The notes under the pieces: model-generated | What the model was told of the DNA's origin: nothing | The model's input: the letters and a program-made list of their open reading frames with translations, nothing else | The model's database searches: none | Translations under genes and position numbers: made by a program | DNA from: Flavobacteriia bacterium | Lineage (GTDB): Bacteria; Bacteroidota; Bacteroidia; Flavobacteriales_D; Crocinitomicaceae | Reading direction: 5' to 3' | NCBI GenBank assembly: GCA_947450325.1 | Contig: CANFUT010000010.1 | Location: 1-64,000 of the forward strand | Length of the DNA stretch: 64,000 bases | Part shown: positions 8,968 through 16,746 of the stretch, piece by piece | Layout: each line of letters opens with the position of its first letter | Position numbering within the stretch: position 1 is the first letter of the stretch

Positions 8968-9210
8968 TTATTCTTCTGCATCCAATCGATCGTATTCGCC
9001 TTTCAGAGAATAGAATCCAAAAATGGTAAAACCAATGCTGATTGGAATGAAAATGAATAAGATGATTCCCCATTGAAGAGCAGTATTTGTTCTTGCAATA
9101 CCTTCTGCGGCAGCACTTGTTTTTTCAAATGCTTGAATGAACATTAATACAACTGAAGTTGGAGCCAATAATATCCAAACGATGCCTAATAATTTTTTGA
9201 TTGCGCTCAT
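8968..9210 (-). CDS. Small two-helix membrane protein of the MHS transporter operon (DUF6814-like)
   Basis: This 80-residue protein has two membrane helices (LLGIVWILLAPTSVVLMF and WGIILFIFIPISIGFTIFGF) separated by a short polar loop, and ends in an acidic tail (DRLDAEE). It starts 30 nt after the stop of the MHS transporter. Small proteins with this pattern accompany Bacteroidota MHS transporters; I associate it with the DUF6814 family from memory, not from a search. It may be a transporter partner. The function is unproven. Confidence 0.65.
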   Translation of the reverse strand: MSAIKKLLGIVWILLAPTSVVLMFIQAFEKTSAAAEGIARTNTALQWGIILFIFIPISIGFTIFGFYSLKGEYDRLDAEE

Positions 9211-9240
9211 GTTTTTATATTTTAAAGTTTTACAATGAAA

Positions 9241-10761
9241 TTAATCTTCTGTTGTATGGCGTTTGTTGCTCAAATAAACTGTTCCGATAATCAAGCACAA
9301 GGATGCCACGCCAATCGGATACCACAATCCTGAAAGTGGAGTAGAGCCAGGGAAACTTGCAACCAATGTCGCGATGAACGGAACCAATCCACCGAAAACT
9401 CCATTTCCGATGTGGTACGGCAAAGACATCGAAGTGTAGCGAATTTTAGTTGGAAACAATTCCACCAAGAAAGCCGCGATCGGACCGTAAACCATCGTCA
9501 CTAAAAGGATTTGAAAGAAAACCAATGCTACGAACATCCAGAAATTTCCAGAGGATAATTCTTTGTCGACTTGCGTAATTTCAACTTTGGATCTTGTACC
9601 GTCAGCAGCAATTTTCGTTTTTCTTAGTTCGTTGAATTTAGCACCATTTTTCAAAACCATTGGAGTTTTAACGGTCATCAAACTGTCTTTAGAATCTTTG
9701 ACCAATTCCATTTTTGTTTCAGATTTACCTGTAGAAACCAATTCTGTTTTCTGTAAAGTTTTGTAATCTGTACTGTCCAAGAAATGCTGGTAAATCGGTC
9801 TGTAAAAGATAATTCCTAATGCCATTCCTGTCATCATGATCCATTTTCTTCCGACTTTATCACTCCACGAACCAAAAATCACAAAGAACGGAGTTGCCAT
9901 AGCAATCGCCCAAAGTAAAATGTAGCGGGAATCATTGAAGCCAAGTTTACAAGTGTTTTCCAAGAAAGATTGTGCGTAGAATTGACCTGTGTACCAAATC
10001 ACCCCTTGTCCCATTGTTGCTCCAAACAAAGCCAACAAGACCATTTTGAAATTGGTTTTATTTCTGAAACTTTCTTTCAAAGGATTTTTAGAAACTTTTC
10101 CTTCCGTTTTCAATTTTGTAAACTGTGGAGATTCGTGCATTTTCATTCTGATGTAGATGGAAACAACAACCAACAAGATTGAAATCAGGAATGGAATTCT
10201 CCAACCCCAAGCACCAAATGCTTCAGAACCGATTAAGTTTTGTGTCAATACGATTACACCCAATGACAAGAAAAGTCCCATCGTTGCTGTCGTTTGAATC
10301 CAACTTGTGAAATAACCTCTTCTTCCAATCGGCGCATGTTCTGCGACATAAGTTGCGGCTCCTCCATATTCGCCACCAAGTGCCAAACCTTGAACCAATC
10401 TCAAAATCAGTACTAAAATCGGCGCTAGATATCCAATGCTTTCATAAGATGGAATCAAACCGATTAAAAAGGTTGAACCTCCCATTAAAACCAAGGTCAA
10501 AAGGAAAGTGTATTTTCTTCCAATTAAATCACCCAATCTACCGAAGACCAAAGCTCCAAATGGGCGAACGATGAAACCTGCGGCAAAAATCGCCAAGGTA
10601 TTTATCAAGGCAGAAGCGCCTGAATCTGACGGAAATAAATGTTTTCCAATGACTCCAGCTAAACTCCCGAAGATGTAAAAGTCATACCATTCGATCAAGG
10701 TCCCAAGAGACGATGCACCGATGACTTTGATGATGCTGTTTTTCTTTTCTACTGTATCCAT
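9241..10761 (-). CDS. MFS transporter, metabolite:H+ symporter (MHS) type
   Basis: This is a 506-residue inner-membrane carrier with 12 helices. The MFS signature GRLGDLIGRKYTFL lies between helices 2 and 3, and GLALGGEYGGAATYVAEHAP is typical of MHS members such as ShiA, ProP and KgtP. A hydrophilic insert of about 80 residues (from about 330 to 410) separates helices in the second half, a feature of Bacteroidota members. It lies 38 nt downstream of the porin gene and before an 80-aa membrane protein, so outer- and inner-membrane passage are encoded together. Substrate is unknown; neighbourhood with acs suggests a short-chain carboxylate (inference). Confidence 0.88.
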   Translation of the reverse strand: MDTVEKKNSIIKVIGASSLGTLIEWYDFYIFGSLAGVIGKHLFPSDSGASALINTLAIFAAGFIVRPFGALVFGRLGDLIGRKYTFLLTLVLMGGSTFLIGLIPSYESIGYLAPILVLILRLVQGLALGGEYGGAATYVAEHAPIGRRGYFTSWIQTTATMGLFLSLGVIVLTQNLIGSEAFGAWGWRIPFLISILLVVVSIYIRMKMHESPQFTKLKTEGKVSKNPLKESFRNKTNFKMVLLALFGATMGQGVIWYTGQFYAQSFLENTCKLGFNDSRYILLWAIAMATPFFVIFGSWSDKVGRKWIMMTGMALGIIFYRPIYQHFLDSTDYKTLQKTELVSTGKSETKMELVKDSKDSLMTVKTPMVLKNGAKFNELRKTKIAADGTRSKVEITQVDKELSSGNFWMFVALVFFQILLVTMVYGPIAAFLVELFPTKIRYTSMSLPYHIGNGVFGGLVPFIATLVASFPGSTPLSGLWYPIGVASLCLIIGTVYLSNKRHTTED

Positions 10762-10799
10762 AATTATTAGTTTATAGCATTTTTAGTTTTACTTGTGAT

Positions 10800-12242
10800 T
10801 TATAAATACACCTGAAATTGAACCGTAAATTCATTTTTCGTAGTGCTTTTGTTTACTGCGCTCCATCGTTGTGTTGGGTTTTCATACACATAAACAGGGC
10901 GAATTCTATAGTTAAGAGTAACTTTTGCAGAATGACCAGCCAAGTACCAATTTAATCCAAAATCTGGCACAAATAGCGGATCACTCAATCTTTCATATTT
11001 TCCGACAATCGCAGAAGCATACGGTTGGAAGCGACCAATATTTTTGATTTTTGGGAAAACGAATCCCGCTTGCGCAAAAAATACACTTCCTGTTCCAATA
11101 ATTGGAATGGCATTTCCACCACCATTGAAACTTACTTCGCTGGCAATCGTCCCATTTGTTGGATTGTTGATGCCAATATTTCTGATGTAGTTTTTACCCA
11201 TATTCACGTAATTGTAGGACGCATAAGCAGTCAACGCTGATTTTTTCTTTTTTCCTAGAGGTAAATCTAAAAAAACATCCGCAGAAACATTCAATTGATT
11301 GTGCGTGGTTGTATCAACTTTGTTGGTAGCTGTGTTTAAACTGGTTGTCCACATCGCATTTGAATGCTGGTAAAAACCCGCGCCGACATTGAAAACTTTT
11401 TTTGTTCCCAAATAAGTACCCACGTTGAACGGCAACAAATTGCTTTCTACATCTAAAAATTGATATTGGAAATAACCAGTAAATGCTGGATTTGGTTGAC
11501 CGCCAATTTTGTAAGACGACAAATTCAAACCATTTCTAGCTGAAAGCGTATCCAAAGCACCTTGCGCGTTTCCTTTTCCGATGGCGAATGGAAAATTGAC
11601 TGCAACGCGATAGTCTAATTTTTTTCCTTTCAATAATTTCCCTTTGAAATACAAACCATATTGACGTGCAAATTGATCTGTTGCATCAATGTTTTCCCAA
11701 CTGAAAATCGGAGAATCAATGCCTAAGAAGTTCAAAGTTGATGTTCCTGTCATTCTTGAAGGTCCTTGCCAATAGTGTAAACCGCCACCCATGAACAGCG
11801 CATCTTTGTATAACCTATGTTCTACATATGCATCGTGAATGAATAGTTGTGGTTTTTTCCCGTCAATCGAAGCTGCGCCTGCGTTTGCTCCTTGTCCAAC
11901 ACCTCCACCGCTGATTTGGTTGGCGTTGTTGATTCCAAAATGGGTTAGAATCAAGAAATTTGGATTGATTTGAGAATAAATCAAAAATCTCGATCTGCGC
12001 AAACTCATGTCGGTTTGTCCTGCGGATTTTTGACCGTTGATGGTGGAACCTGGATTGTTTTCATTCACACGAAGCCAAACTTGGTGCCAAGTGATGATTC
12101 GAACAAACTTTTTACCAGTGGTGTCTAAATTGATTTTTAGTCCACTTCCGTAATTATCCGTTCCTTGTGCTTTTACATTCATTTGCCAGCATAAACTGAC
12201 AACAAAGAACGCTAAAAGCTTGATTTTGTAATTACTTTTCAT
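10800..12242 (-). CDS. Outer-membrane porin (OprO/OprP-like)
   Basis: This is a 480-residue protein with a signal peptide (MKSNYKIKLLAFFVVSLCWQ then cleavage after KAQ). The mature part has many amphipathic strands and the segments RRSRFLIYSQINPNF, HDAYVEHRL and YRVAVNFPFA seen in phosphate-selective-porin-like proteins, and a C-terminal phenylalanine-containing strand (EFTVQFQVYL). It heads the operon with the MHS transporter. A near-consensus -7 (CACATTTG) lies at 12267-12274. It probably admits the anionic substrate of the downstream carrier; phosphate selectivity is not implied. Confidence 0.82.
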   Translation of the reverse strand: MKSNYKIKLLAFFVVSLCWQMNVKAQGTDNYGSGLKINLDTTGKKFVRIITWHQVWLRVNENNPGSTINGQKSAGQTDMSLRRSRFLIYSQINPNFLILTHFGINNANQISGGGVGQGANAGAASIDGKKPQLFIHDAYVEHRLYKDALFMGGGLHYWQGPSRMTGTSTLNFLGIDSPIFSWENIDATDQFARQYGLYFKGKLLKGKKLDYRVAVNFPFAIGKGNAQGALDTLSARNGLNLSSYKIGGQPNPAFTGYFQYQFLDVESNLLPFNVGTYLGTKKVFNVGAGFYQHSNAMWTTSLNTATNKVDTTTHNQLNVSADVFLDLPLGKKKKSALTAYASYNYVNMGKNYIRNIGINNPTNGTIASEVSFNGGGNAIPIIGTGSVFFAQAGFVFPKIKNIGRFQPYASAIVGKYERLSDPLFVPDFGLNWYLAGHSAKVTLNYRIRPVYVYENPTQRWSAVNKSTTKNEFTVQFQVYL

Positions 12243-12349
12243 AGAATCGGGGTTTTAATTTCGATTCAAATGTGAAGTAAAGAATGACTAAAACAATAGC
12301 TAATGTATTTATCTGTTAAATAGTATATTTATTTCAAGCGTTTAGACTG

Positions 12350-12769
12350 TTATTTCTTGAATTTCTCCCATTTGATTAACATGTATTTATCTCCTAATTC
12401 AGTGATAATCATGCCTGCATCTTTGATTTGTTCTCGATCGCTCAAAAACTCAATTAATTCACTGTGTTTTAACACTTTGTATGTTGGGTGATAGTCCGTG
12501 TTTTCTGGCGCTTGAATCTTGTATTTTTTCACCCAATTCATTACAGAAACGTGACTTACACCTATTAATCGCTCGATTTCTCTAAAACTTACGCCTTCAA
12601 TATACAGCTGTAAAGCCTTGATTACATAGTATGGATCAATCTGTTTGCCATCTTTCATCACGGTGAAAAAGTATTTGCAATTTTTACATTGATAGCGCTG
12701 TCTTCCTTTTACAATGCCACTTTTAATGGTTACATTGTGCTGACATTTAGGACATTTATTGAGTTTCAT
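12350..12769 (-). CDS. IS1-like zinc-ribbon/HTH protein, probable domesticated regulator
   Basis: This 139-residue protein opens with a zinc ribbon (CPKCQ at residues 6-9 and CKNC at about 34-37, with the GRQRYQCKNC pattern of IS1 InsA) followed by a helix-turn-helix (VSFREIERLIGVSHVSVMNW). That is the DNA-binding half of IS1-type transposases. The C-terminal 50 residues are not a DDE nuclease, no second transposase frame follows and no terminal inverted repeats are seen. It lies between the porin operon and acs, divergent from acs. A role as local regulator is inferred. It could also be a relic of an insertion sequence, but the intact frame and own promoter argue against decay. Confidence 0.75.
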   Translation of the reverse strand: MKLNKCPKCQHNVTIKSGIVKGRQRYQCKNCKYFFTVMKDGKQIDPYYVIKALQLYIEGVSFREIERLIGVSHVSVMNWVKKYKIQAPENTDYHPTYKVLKHSELIEFLSDREQIKDAGMIITELGDKYMLIKWEKFKK

Positions 12770-12794
12770 CTGTGATAATTTTCAAATATTATTG

Positions 12795-12802
12795 CAAACA
12801 TA
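12795..12802 (-). promoter_or_regulatory. -7 element of the IS1-like regulator gene
   Basis: On the minus strand this reads TATGTTTG (exact TAnnTTTG), 26 nt upstream of the ATG at 12769. It lies in the 212-nt region shared with the divergent acs gene, for which no exact -7 element is visible. Confidence 0.5.
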
Positions 12803-12981
12803 CAAGAACAAGTATATTAAATTTACATAACTATATCAATTTAGCAATATAAATTCAATTTTAACTTTTAATTCTATTTCAATCGTCTAAATTCGCAACC
12901 AATAAGTCGTTGTATTTATTTACAACTGCAATTGATAGCGCTAGAAAAACTATAAAGAACTATAAATCAATTCAAAAGAGT

Positions 12982-14898
12982 ATGAAAAAGTATCCTTATC
13001 AAATCACTTCTTTAGAAGAATACAAGGAAGCTTACGAAAAAAGCATCCAACAGCCAGAAGCATTTTGGGGAGACATCGCTGAAAATTTTACTTGGAAAAA
13101 GAAATGTGACGATGTATTAAGTTGGAATTTTCAAGAACCAAAAGTAGAATGGTTCAAAGGAGCATCGTTAAATATTACTGAAAACTGCTTAGACAGACAC
13201 ATTGAGTCTATTGGAGATCGTCCTGCGATCATTTGGGAGCCCAATGACCCGGAAGAACATCACCGCGTTTTGACTTACAAAGATTTGCACAAAAAAGTTT
13301 GTCAATTTGCGCATGTTTTAGAAAACAATGGCGTCAAAAAAGGCGATCCAGTTTGTATTTACATGGGAATGATTCCGGAATTGGCAATAGCTGTATTGGC
13401 TTGTGCTAGAATTGGTGCGATTCATTCAGTTATTTTTGGTGGTTTTTCAGCACAAAGTATTGCAGATAGATTGTTGGATGCGAAAGCAGAATTTATTGTT
13501 ACTTGCGACGGTGCATTTAGAGGTCAAAAAGACATTCCATTGAAAAGTGTGATTGATGATGCTTTGATTGCTTGTCCATTTGTGAAAAGAGTTATTGTTT
13601 GCACCAGAACAAGAATTCCTGTGAGTATGATCAAAGGAAGAGATGTTTGGTGGGAAGAAGAAATCAAAAAAGTGGAAACGTTGGGCTTGAAATATTTCGA
13701 TGCAGAACCGATGGACGCTGAAGATCCTTTGTTTATACTTTACACTTCTGGTTCAACAGGAAAACCAAAAGGCGTTGTGCATTCAACGGCTGGATATATG
13801 GTGAACACCAATTATTCGTTTGTCAATGCGTTTCAATACAATCCAGGCGACATTTTCTTTTGCACGGCTGATATTGGTTGGATTACAGGACACAGTTACA
13901 TTTTGTACGGACCATTAAGCGCTGGTGCAACAACTGTTATTTTTGAAGGGATTCCAACTTGGCCAGACGCTGGTCGTTTTTGGGACATCATTGACAAATA
14001 CAAAGTAAACACTTTATATACAGCGCCAACAGCCATTAGAAGTTTGATGGGATTTGGATTAGAACCACTGAAAGGGAAAGATTTATCGTCGTTAAAAGTG
14101 TTGGGAAGTGTTGGTGAACCAATCAATGAAGAAGCTTGGCATTGGTATGATGAACACATTGGAAAAGGAAAATGTCCGATTGTAGATACTTGGTGGCAAA
14201 CGGAAACGGGTGCAATCATGATTACCAATTTAGCTGGTGTAACTCCAGCAATTCCTGGAACAGCAACTTTGCCAATGCCTGGCGTTTTGCCATGTTTGGT
14301 GGATGAAAATGGAAAAGAAATTGAAGGAAACAGTGTTTCTGGTAATTTATGTATCAAACAACCTTGGCCGTCAATTATAAGAACGACTTATAAAGACCAC
14401 GAAAGATGCAAACAAACGTATTTTTCAACTTATGAAAACATGTATTTCACCGGCGACGGTGCCATGCGTGATGAAAAAGGCAATTACAAAATTACAGGTC
14501 GAGTAGATGATGTGTTGAATGTCAGTGGACATCGAATTGGAACTGCGGAATTAGAAAATGCCATGAACATGCACGCAGGTGTGATTGAAAGTGCCATTGT
14601 TGGATATCCGCATGATTTGAAAGGACAAGGAATTTATGCTTTCTTGATTTATGAAGGAAATTTGGAAGATCCTGATTTGATTCGTCAGGACATTATTCTA
14701 ACTGTTTCAAGAATCATCGGACCTATTGCAAAACCGGACAAAATTCAATTTGTAACAGGTTTACCCAAAACCAGAAGTGGTAAAATAATGCGTAGAATTT
14801 TGAGAAAAATCGCTGAAAATGATTTCGCAAATGTGGGAGATACTTCAACTTTATTGGATCCTGCTGTAGTGGAAGAAATTATCGCTGGGAAAATTTAG
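12982..14898 (+). CDS. acs: Acetyl-CoA synthetase (AMP-forming)
   Basis: This is a 638-residue enzyme making acetyl-CoA from acetate, ATP and CoA through acetyl-AMP. The ATG at 12982 is preferred over an upstream TTG because the family N-terminus (YKEAYEKSIQQPEAFW) begins just after it and AAAAGAG precedes it. Motifs are the P-loop YTSGSTGKPKG, the acyl-adenylate motif TWWQTETG, the hinge GRVDDVLNVSGHRIGTAELE and the C-terminal PKTRSGKIMRR, whose lysine is the acetylation switch in homologues. It is divergent from the IS1-like regulator, transporter and symporter-kinase genes. A strong terminator follows. Confidence 0.96.
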   Translation: MKKYPYQITSLEEYKEAYEKSIQQPEAFWGDIAENFTWKKKCDDVLSWNFQEPKVEWFKGASLNITENCLDRHIESIGDRPAIIWEPNDPEEHHRVLTYKDLHKKVCQFAHVLENNGVKKGDPVCIYMGMIPELAIAVLACARIGAIHSVIFGGFSAQSIADRLLDAKAEFIVTCDGAFRGQKDIPLKSVIDDALIACPFVKRVIVCTRTRIPVSMIKGRDVWWEEEIKKVETLGLKYFDAEPMDAEDPLFILYTSGSTGKPKGVVHSTAGYMVNTNYSFVNAFQYNPGDIFFCTADIGWITGHSYILYGPLSAGATTVIFEGIPTWPDAGRFWDIIDKYKVNTLYTAPTAIRSLMGFGLEPLKGKDLSSLKVLGSVGEPINEEAWHWYDEHIGKGKCPIVDTWWQTETGAIMITNLAGVTPAIPGTATLPMPGVLPCLVDENGKEIEGNSVSGNLCIKQPWPSIIRTTYKDHERCKQTYFSTYENMYFTGDGAMRDEKGNYKITGRVDDVLNVSGHRIGTAELENAMNMHAGVIESAIVGYPHDLKGQGIYAFLIYEGNLEDPDLIRQDIILTVSRIIGPIAKPDKIQFVTGLPKTRSGKIMRRILRKIAENDFANVGDTSTLLDPAVVEEIIAGKI

Positions 14899-14927
14899 GA
14901 ATCAAGTTCAAAGTAAATCATAGTTTT

Positions 14928-14957
14928 AATGCAGGTGAATTTTCATCTGCATTTTTT
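14928..14957 (+). terminator. Rho-independent terminator of acs
   Basis: A 12-bp stem (AATGCAGGTGAA with TTCATCTGCATT, one G-U pair) with a 2-nt gap is followed by TTTT. The rest of the 409-nt gap up to 15307 holds the Crp-like boxes, promoter and a short leader ORF described below. Confidence 0.8.
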
Positions 14958-15075
14958 GTGCTTTGGTCGATTTTATTATTTTTTTCAAAAATCAAAAGTG
15001 TCATTTTTACATACAGATAAAAAATGCTAATTAACTATTTGTTTTTTAAAATGTTATCTCGACTGTAGTGTTTTG

Positions 15076-15091
15076 TGTAACAAAAATAACA
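15076..15091 (+). promoter_or_regulatory. Distal degenerate Crp/Fnr-like box upstream of crp gene 1
   Basis: TGTAACAAAAATAACA shares its left half and spacer with the proximal box 90 bp downstream (TGTAACAAAA in both), a separation near nine helical turns. The right half is poor. It may be a second regulator site or chance. Confidence 0.3.
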
Positions 15092-15165
15092 AACGTTGTA
15101 TTTTGAAGCTTTTTTTGTAAACACCTGAATTTCAAAAAATTAATTTTTAATTATTTTATTAATTG

Positions 15166-15210
15166 TGTAACAAAAGTTGCTGAATAAATTAATAATATAG
15201 TTTATATTTG
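15166..15210 (+). promoter_or_regulatory. Crp-like box plus -7 element of crp gene 1 (class II geometry)
   Basis: TGTAACAAAAGTTGCT (15166-15181) matches TGTGAC-N4-GTCACA at 8 of 12 positions. A perfect TAnnTTTG element, TATATTTG, lies at 15203-15210. The box centre is 36.5 bp upstream of the final G, exactly the distance found at the rhodanese operon promoter. No -33 TTTG is present, consistent with activator dependence. Confidence 0.5.
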
Positions 15211-15253
15211 TTAGGATAATAACAAGTAAAGTACAACGCTACTATATTAACTG

Positions 15254-15301
15254 ATGGACTTCTCAAAAAAGAAAATTCGTTATGGTGGCGAAAAATTTTG
15301 A
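15254..15301 (+). CDS. Possible 15-aa leader peptide before crp gene 1
   Basis: Within the leader of about 90 nt downstream of the -7 element is the short frame MDFSKKKIRYGGEKF, ending 6 nt before the crp ATG. It is basic and has no hydrophobic core. It could be a translated leader affecting crp translation or a chance frame. Only its placement entirely between promoter and gene supports it. Confidence 0.2.
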   Translation: MDFSKKKIRYGGEKF

Positions 15302-15307
15302 TTCAAC

Positions 15308-15943
15308 ATGGAACTTCAAAATATTCAAGAGTTCAAAGCTGCCCCTTCAATAATTGATAAATTATTGTCTACAAGTTTAGAAAAATCATTTTCTAACGGC
15401 GAAATCATTATCAATGAAAATGCATTTATTAATTCAATTCCAATTGTCAAAAGTGGTTGTATTAAAGTAATGAGAACTGATGAGGAGGGAAAAGAAATTT
15501 TACTCTATTATATCAAACCTGGTGATTGTTGTATCATGGGTTTTTTAGGAAGTTTGAATGACCAAATAAGTAGAATCAAAGCAACTGCGGAAGGTGACAC
15601 AGAAGTATTATTTGTTCCTGTAACGACAGTGGCAATTCTAAATCGTGAGCATCCAGAATGGTTAGACTATATTTTCAGAATTTACTATAAATGTTACGAT
15701 AATTTACTAGAAGTTGTCAACGCGATTGCTTTCAAAAAAATGGATGAAAGAATTTTAGCCTCTGTTCGTCAAAAGGTTGAAATGGCTCAAAATGACACGA
15801 TTTTTATTACGCATGAACAATTAGCGGTTGAACTTGGGACTGCAAGAGTTGTTGTTTCAAGACTACTCAAACAAATGGAAGATGAAGGTTTTGTGCAACT
15901 TGGAAGAAATAAAATCACGTTGTTAGAGAAAGGGGTAATGTAA
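15308..15943 (+). CDS. Crp/Fnr-family transcriptional regulator (copy 1)
   Basis: This 211-residue regulator has an N-terminal cyclic-nucleotide-binding-fold sensor (residues 20-120: INENAFINSIPIVKSGCIKV, EILLYYIKPGDCCIMGFLG) and a C-terminal winged helix with recognition region THEQLAVELGTARVVVSRLL. The four FNR iron-sulfur cysteines and the cAMP-binding Glu/Arg signature of Crp are absent, so the ligand is unknown; a double cysteine in GDCCIM is notable. It is paralogous to the gene at 37440-38060. A Crp-like box at class II position in its own promoter suggests control by itself or the paralogue. YceI follows downstream. Confidence 0.9.
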   Translation: MELQNIQEFKAAPSIIDKLLSTSLEKSFSNGEIIINENAFINSIPIVKSGCIKVMRTDEEGKEILLYYIKPGDCCIMGFLGSLNDQISRIKATAEGDTEVLFVPVTTVAILNREHPEWLDYIFRIYYKCYDNLLEVVNAIAFKKMDERILASVRQKVEMAQNDTIFITHEQLAVELGTARVVVSRLLKQMEDEGFVQLGRNKITLLEKGVM

Positions 15944-16012
15944 TATCACAAAAAACCCTTTAAAGTAAAAAGTACAATAAAAAAGATAAAAAATACTTTC
16001 CATGGTAAATAA

Positions 16013-16033
16013 ATGACATTACTTTTGTGTCAT
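16013..16033. promoter_or_regulatory. Inverted repeat overlapping the yceI -7 element
   Basis: ATGACA (16013-16018) and TGTCAT (16028-16033) are perfect inverted arms around TTACTTTTG, which contains an exact -7 element TACTTTTG (16020-16027). A protein bound here would cover the promoter, so a repressor operator is plausible. ATG of yceI is 55 nt downstream. Confidence 0.4.
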
Positions 16034-16082
16034 CAATTGAAATTGAACACAAATAAGAATTTATACATTAAAATTAAAAGTT

Positions 16083-16619
16083 ATGTCAACAAAAACTATT
16101 TGGAAATTAGATCCTTCTCACTCAGAAGTACAATTTAAAGTGAAACACTTGGTTATTTCAACTGTAACAGGTCAATTTACTGACTTCACAGGAGAAATTC
16201 ACACAGAAGGAAATGAAATCGCTGGAGCTAATGCGATTTTTGAAGCGAAAGTGGATAGCATTTCTACAAACAATGCAGACAGAGACGGTCACTTAAAATC
16301 ACCAGATTTCTTTGATGCTGTAAGTTTTCCAACAATCAATTTTGCTGCAACATCTTTCGATAAAGTAAGCGGAGATGAATTCGAAATCACTGGAGATTTG
16401 ACTTTGAGAGGAATCACAAAATCAATCAAATTGAAATCAGAATTGGGTGGAATGGCAACAGATCCATACGGACAAGAGAAAGTAGGTTTTGAGATTACAG
16501 GTAAAATCAGCCGAAAAGAATTTGGTTTGACTTGGAGCGCAGTAACTGAAGCTGGTGGAGTTGTAGTTGGTGATGAAATCAAATTGTTGTTGAACTTACA
16601 ATTTGTAAAACAAGCATAA
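16083..16619 (+). CDS. YceI-like family protein
   Basis: This is a 178-residue lipocalin-fold protein. It has the family hallmarks WKLDPSHSEVQFKVKHLVIS at the N-terminus, then NADRDGHLKSPDFFDAVSFP and ITGDLTLRGITKSI, and ends with GDEIKLLLNLQFV. Family members bind polyprenoid or other long hydrophobic molecules. No signal peptide is visible, so this copy appears cytoplasmic. It is a single gene between its own promoter with an inverted repeat and a strong terminator, directly after crp gene 1. A stress-related role is known for some relatives but not shown here. Confidence 0.92.
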   Translation: MSTKTIWKLDPSHSEVQFKVKHLVISTVTGQFTDFTGEIHTEGNEIAGANAIFEAKVDSISTNNADRDGHLKSPDFFDAVSFPTINFAATSFDKVSGDEFEITGDLTLRGITKSIKLKSELGGMATDPYGQEKVGFEITGKISRKEFGLTWSAVTEAGGVVVGDEIKLLLNLQFVKQA

Positions 16620-16660
16620 TTCAATCTTAGCAGATTAAAAATAAACCAAAACAAAAAGAT

Positions 16661-16692
16661 AATCCCGTTAGTTTTCTAGCGGGATTTTTTTT
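16661..16692 (+). terminator. Rho-independent terminator after yceI
   Basis: An 11-bp stem (AATCCCGTTAG with CTAGCGGGATT, one G-U pair) with a TTTT loop is followed by six T. Confidence 0.9.
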
Positions 16693-16734
16693 GTGAATTA
16701 TAATTTGTTGGATTCTAATCTCAAACTGAATGCT

Positions 16735-16742
16735 TACTTTTG
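16735..16742 (+). promoter_or_regulatory. -7 element of queE, 4 nt before the ATG
   Basis: TACTTTTG matches TAnnTTTG exactly. The ATG at 16747 begins 5 nt after its last base, so the expected transcription start is at the start codon and the mRNA would be leaderless. Confidence 0.5.
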
Positions 16743-16746
16743 ATTT

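Noticed and set aside
12350-12769. Complete insertion sequence
   Set aside because: No DDE domain, no second frame, and no terminal inverted or target repeats were found around it.
12910-12981. Longer acs start (TTG)
   Set aside because: It adds 24 residues not typical of the family, and the ATG at 12982 has a purine-rich stretch before it.
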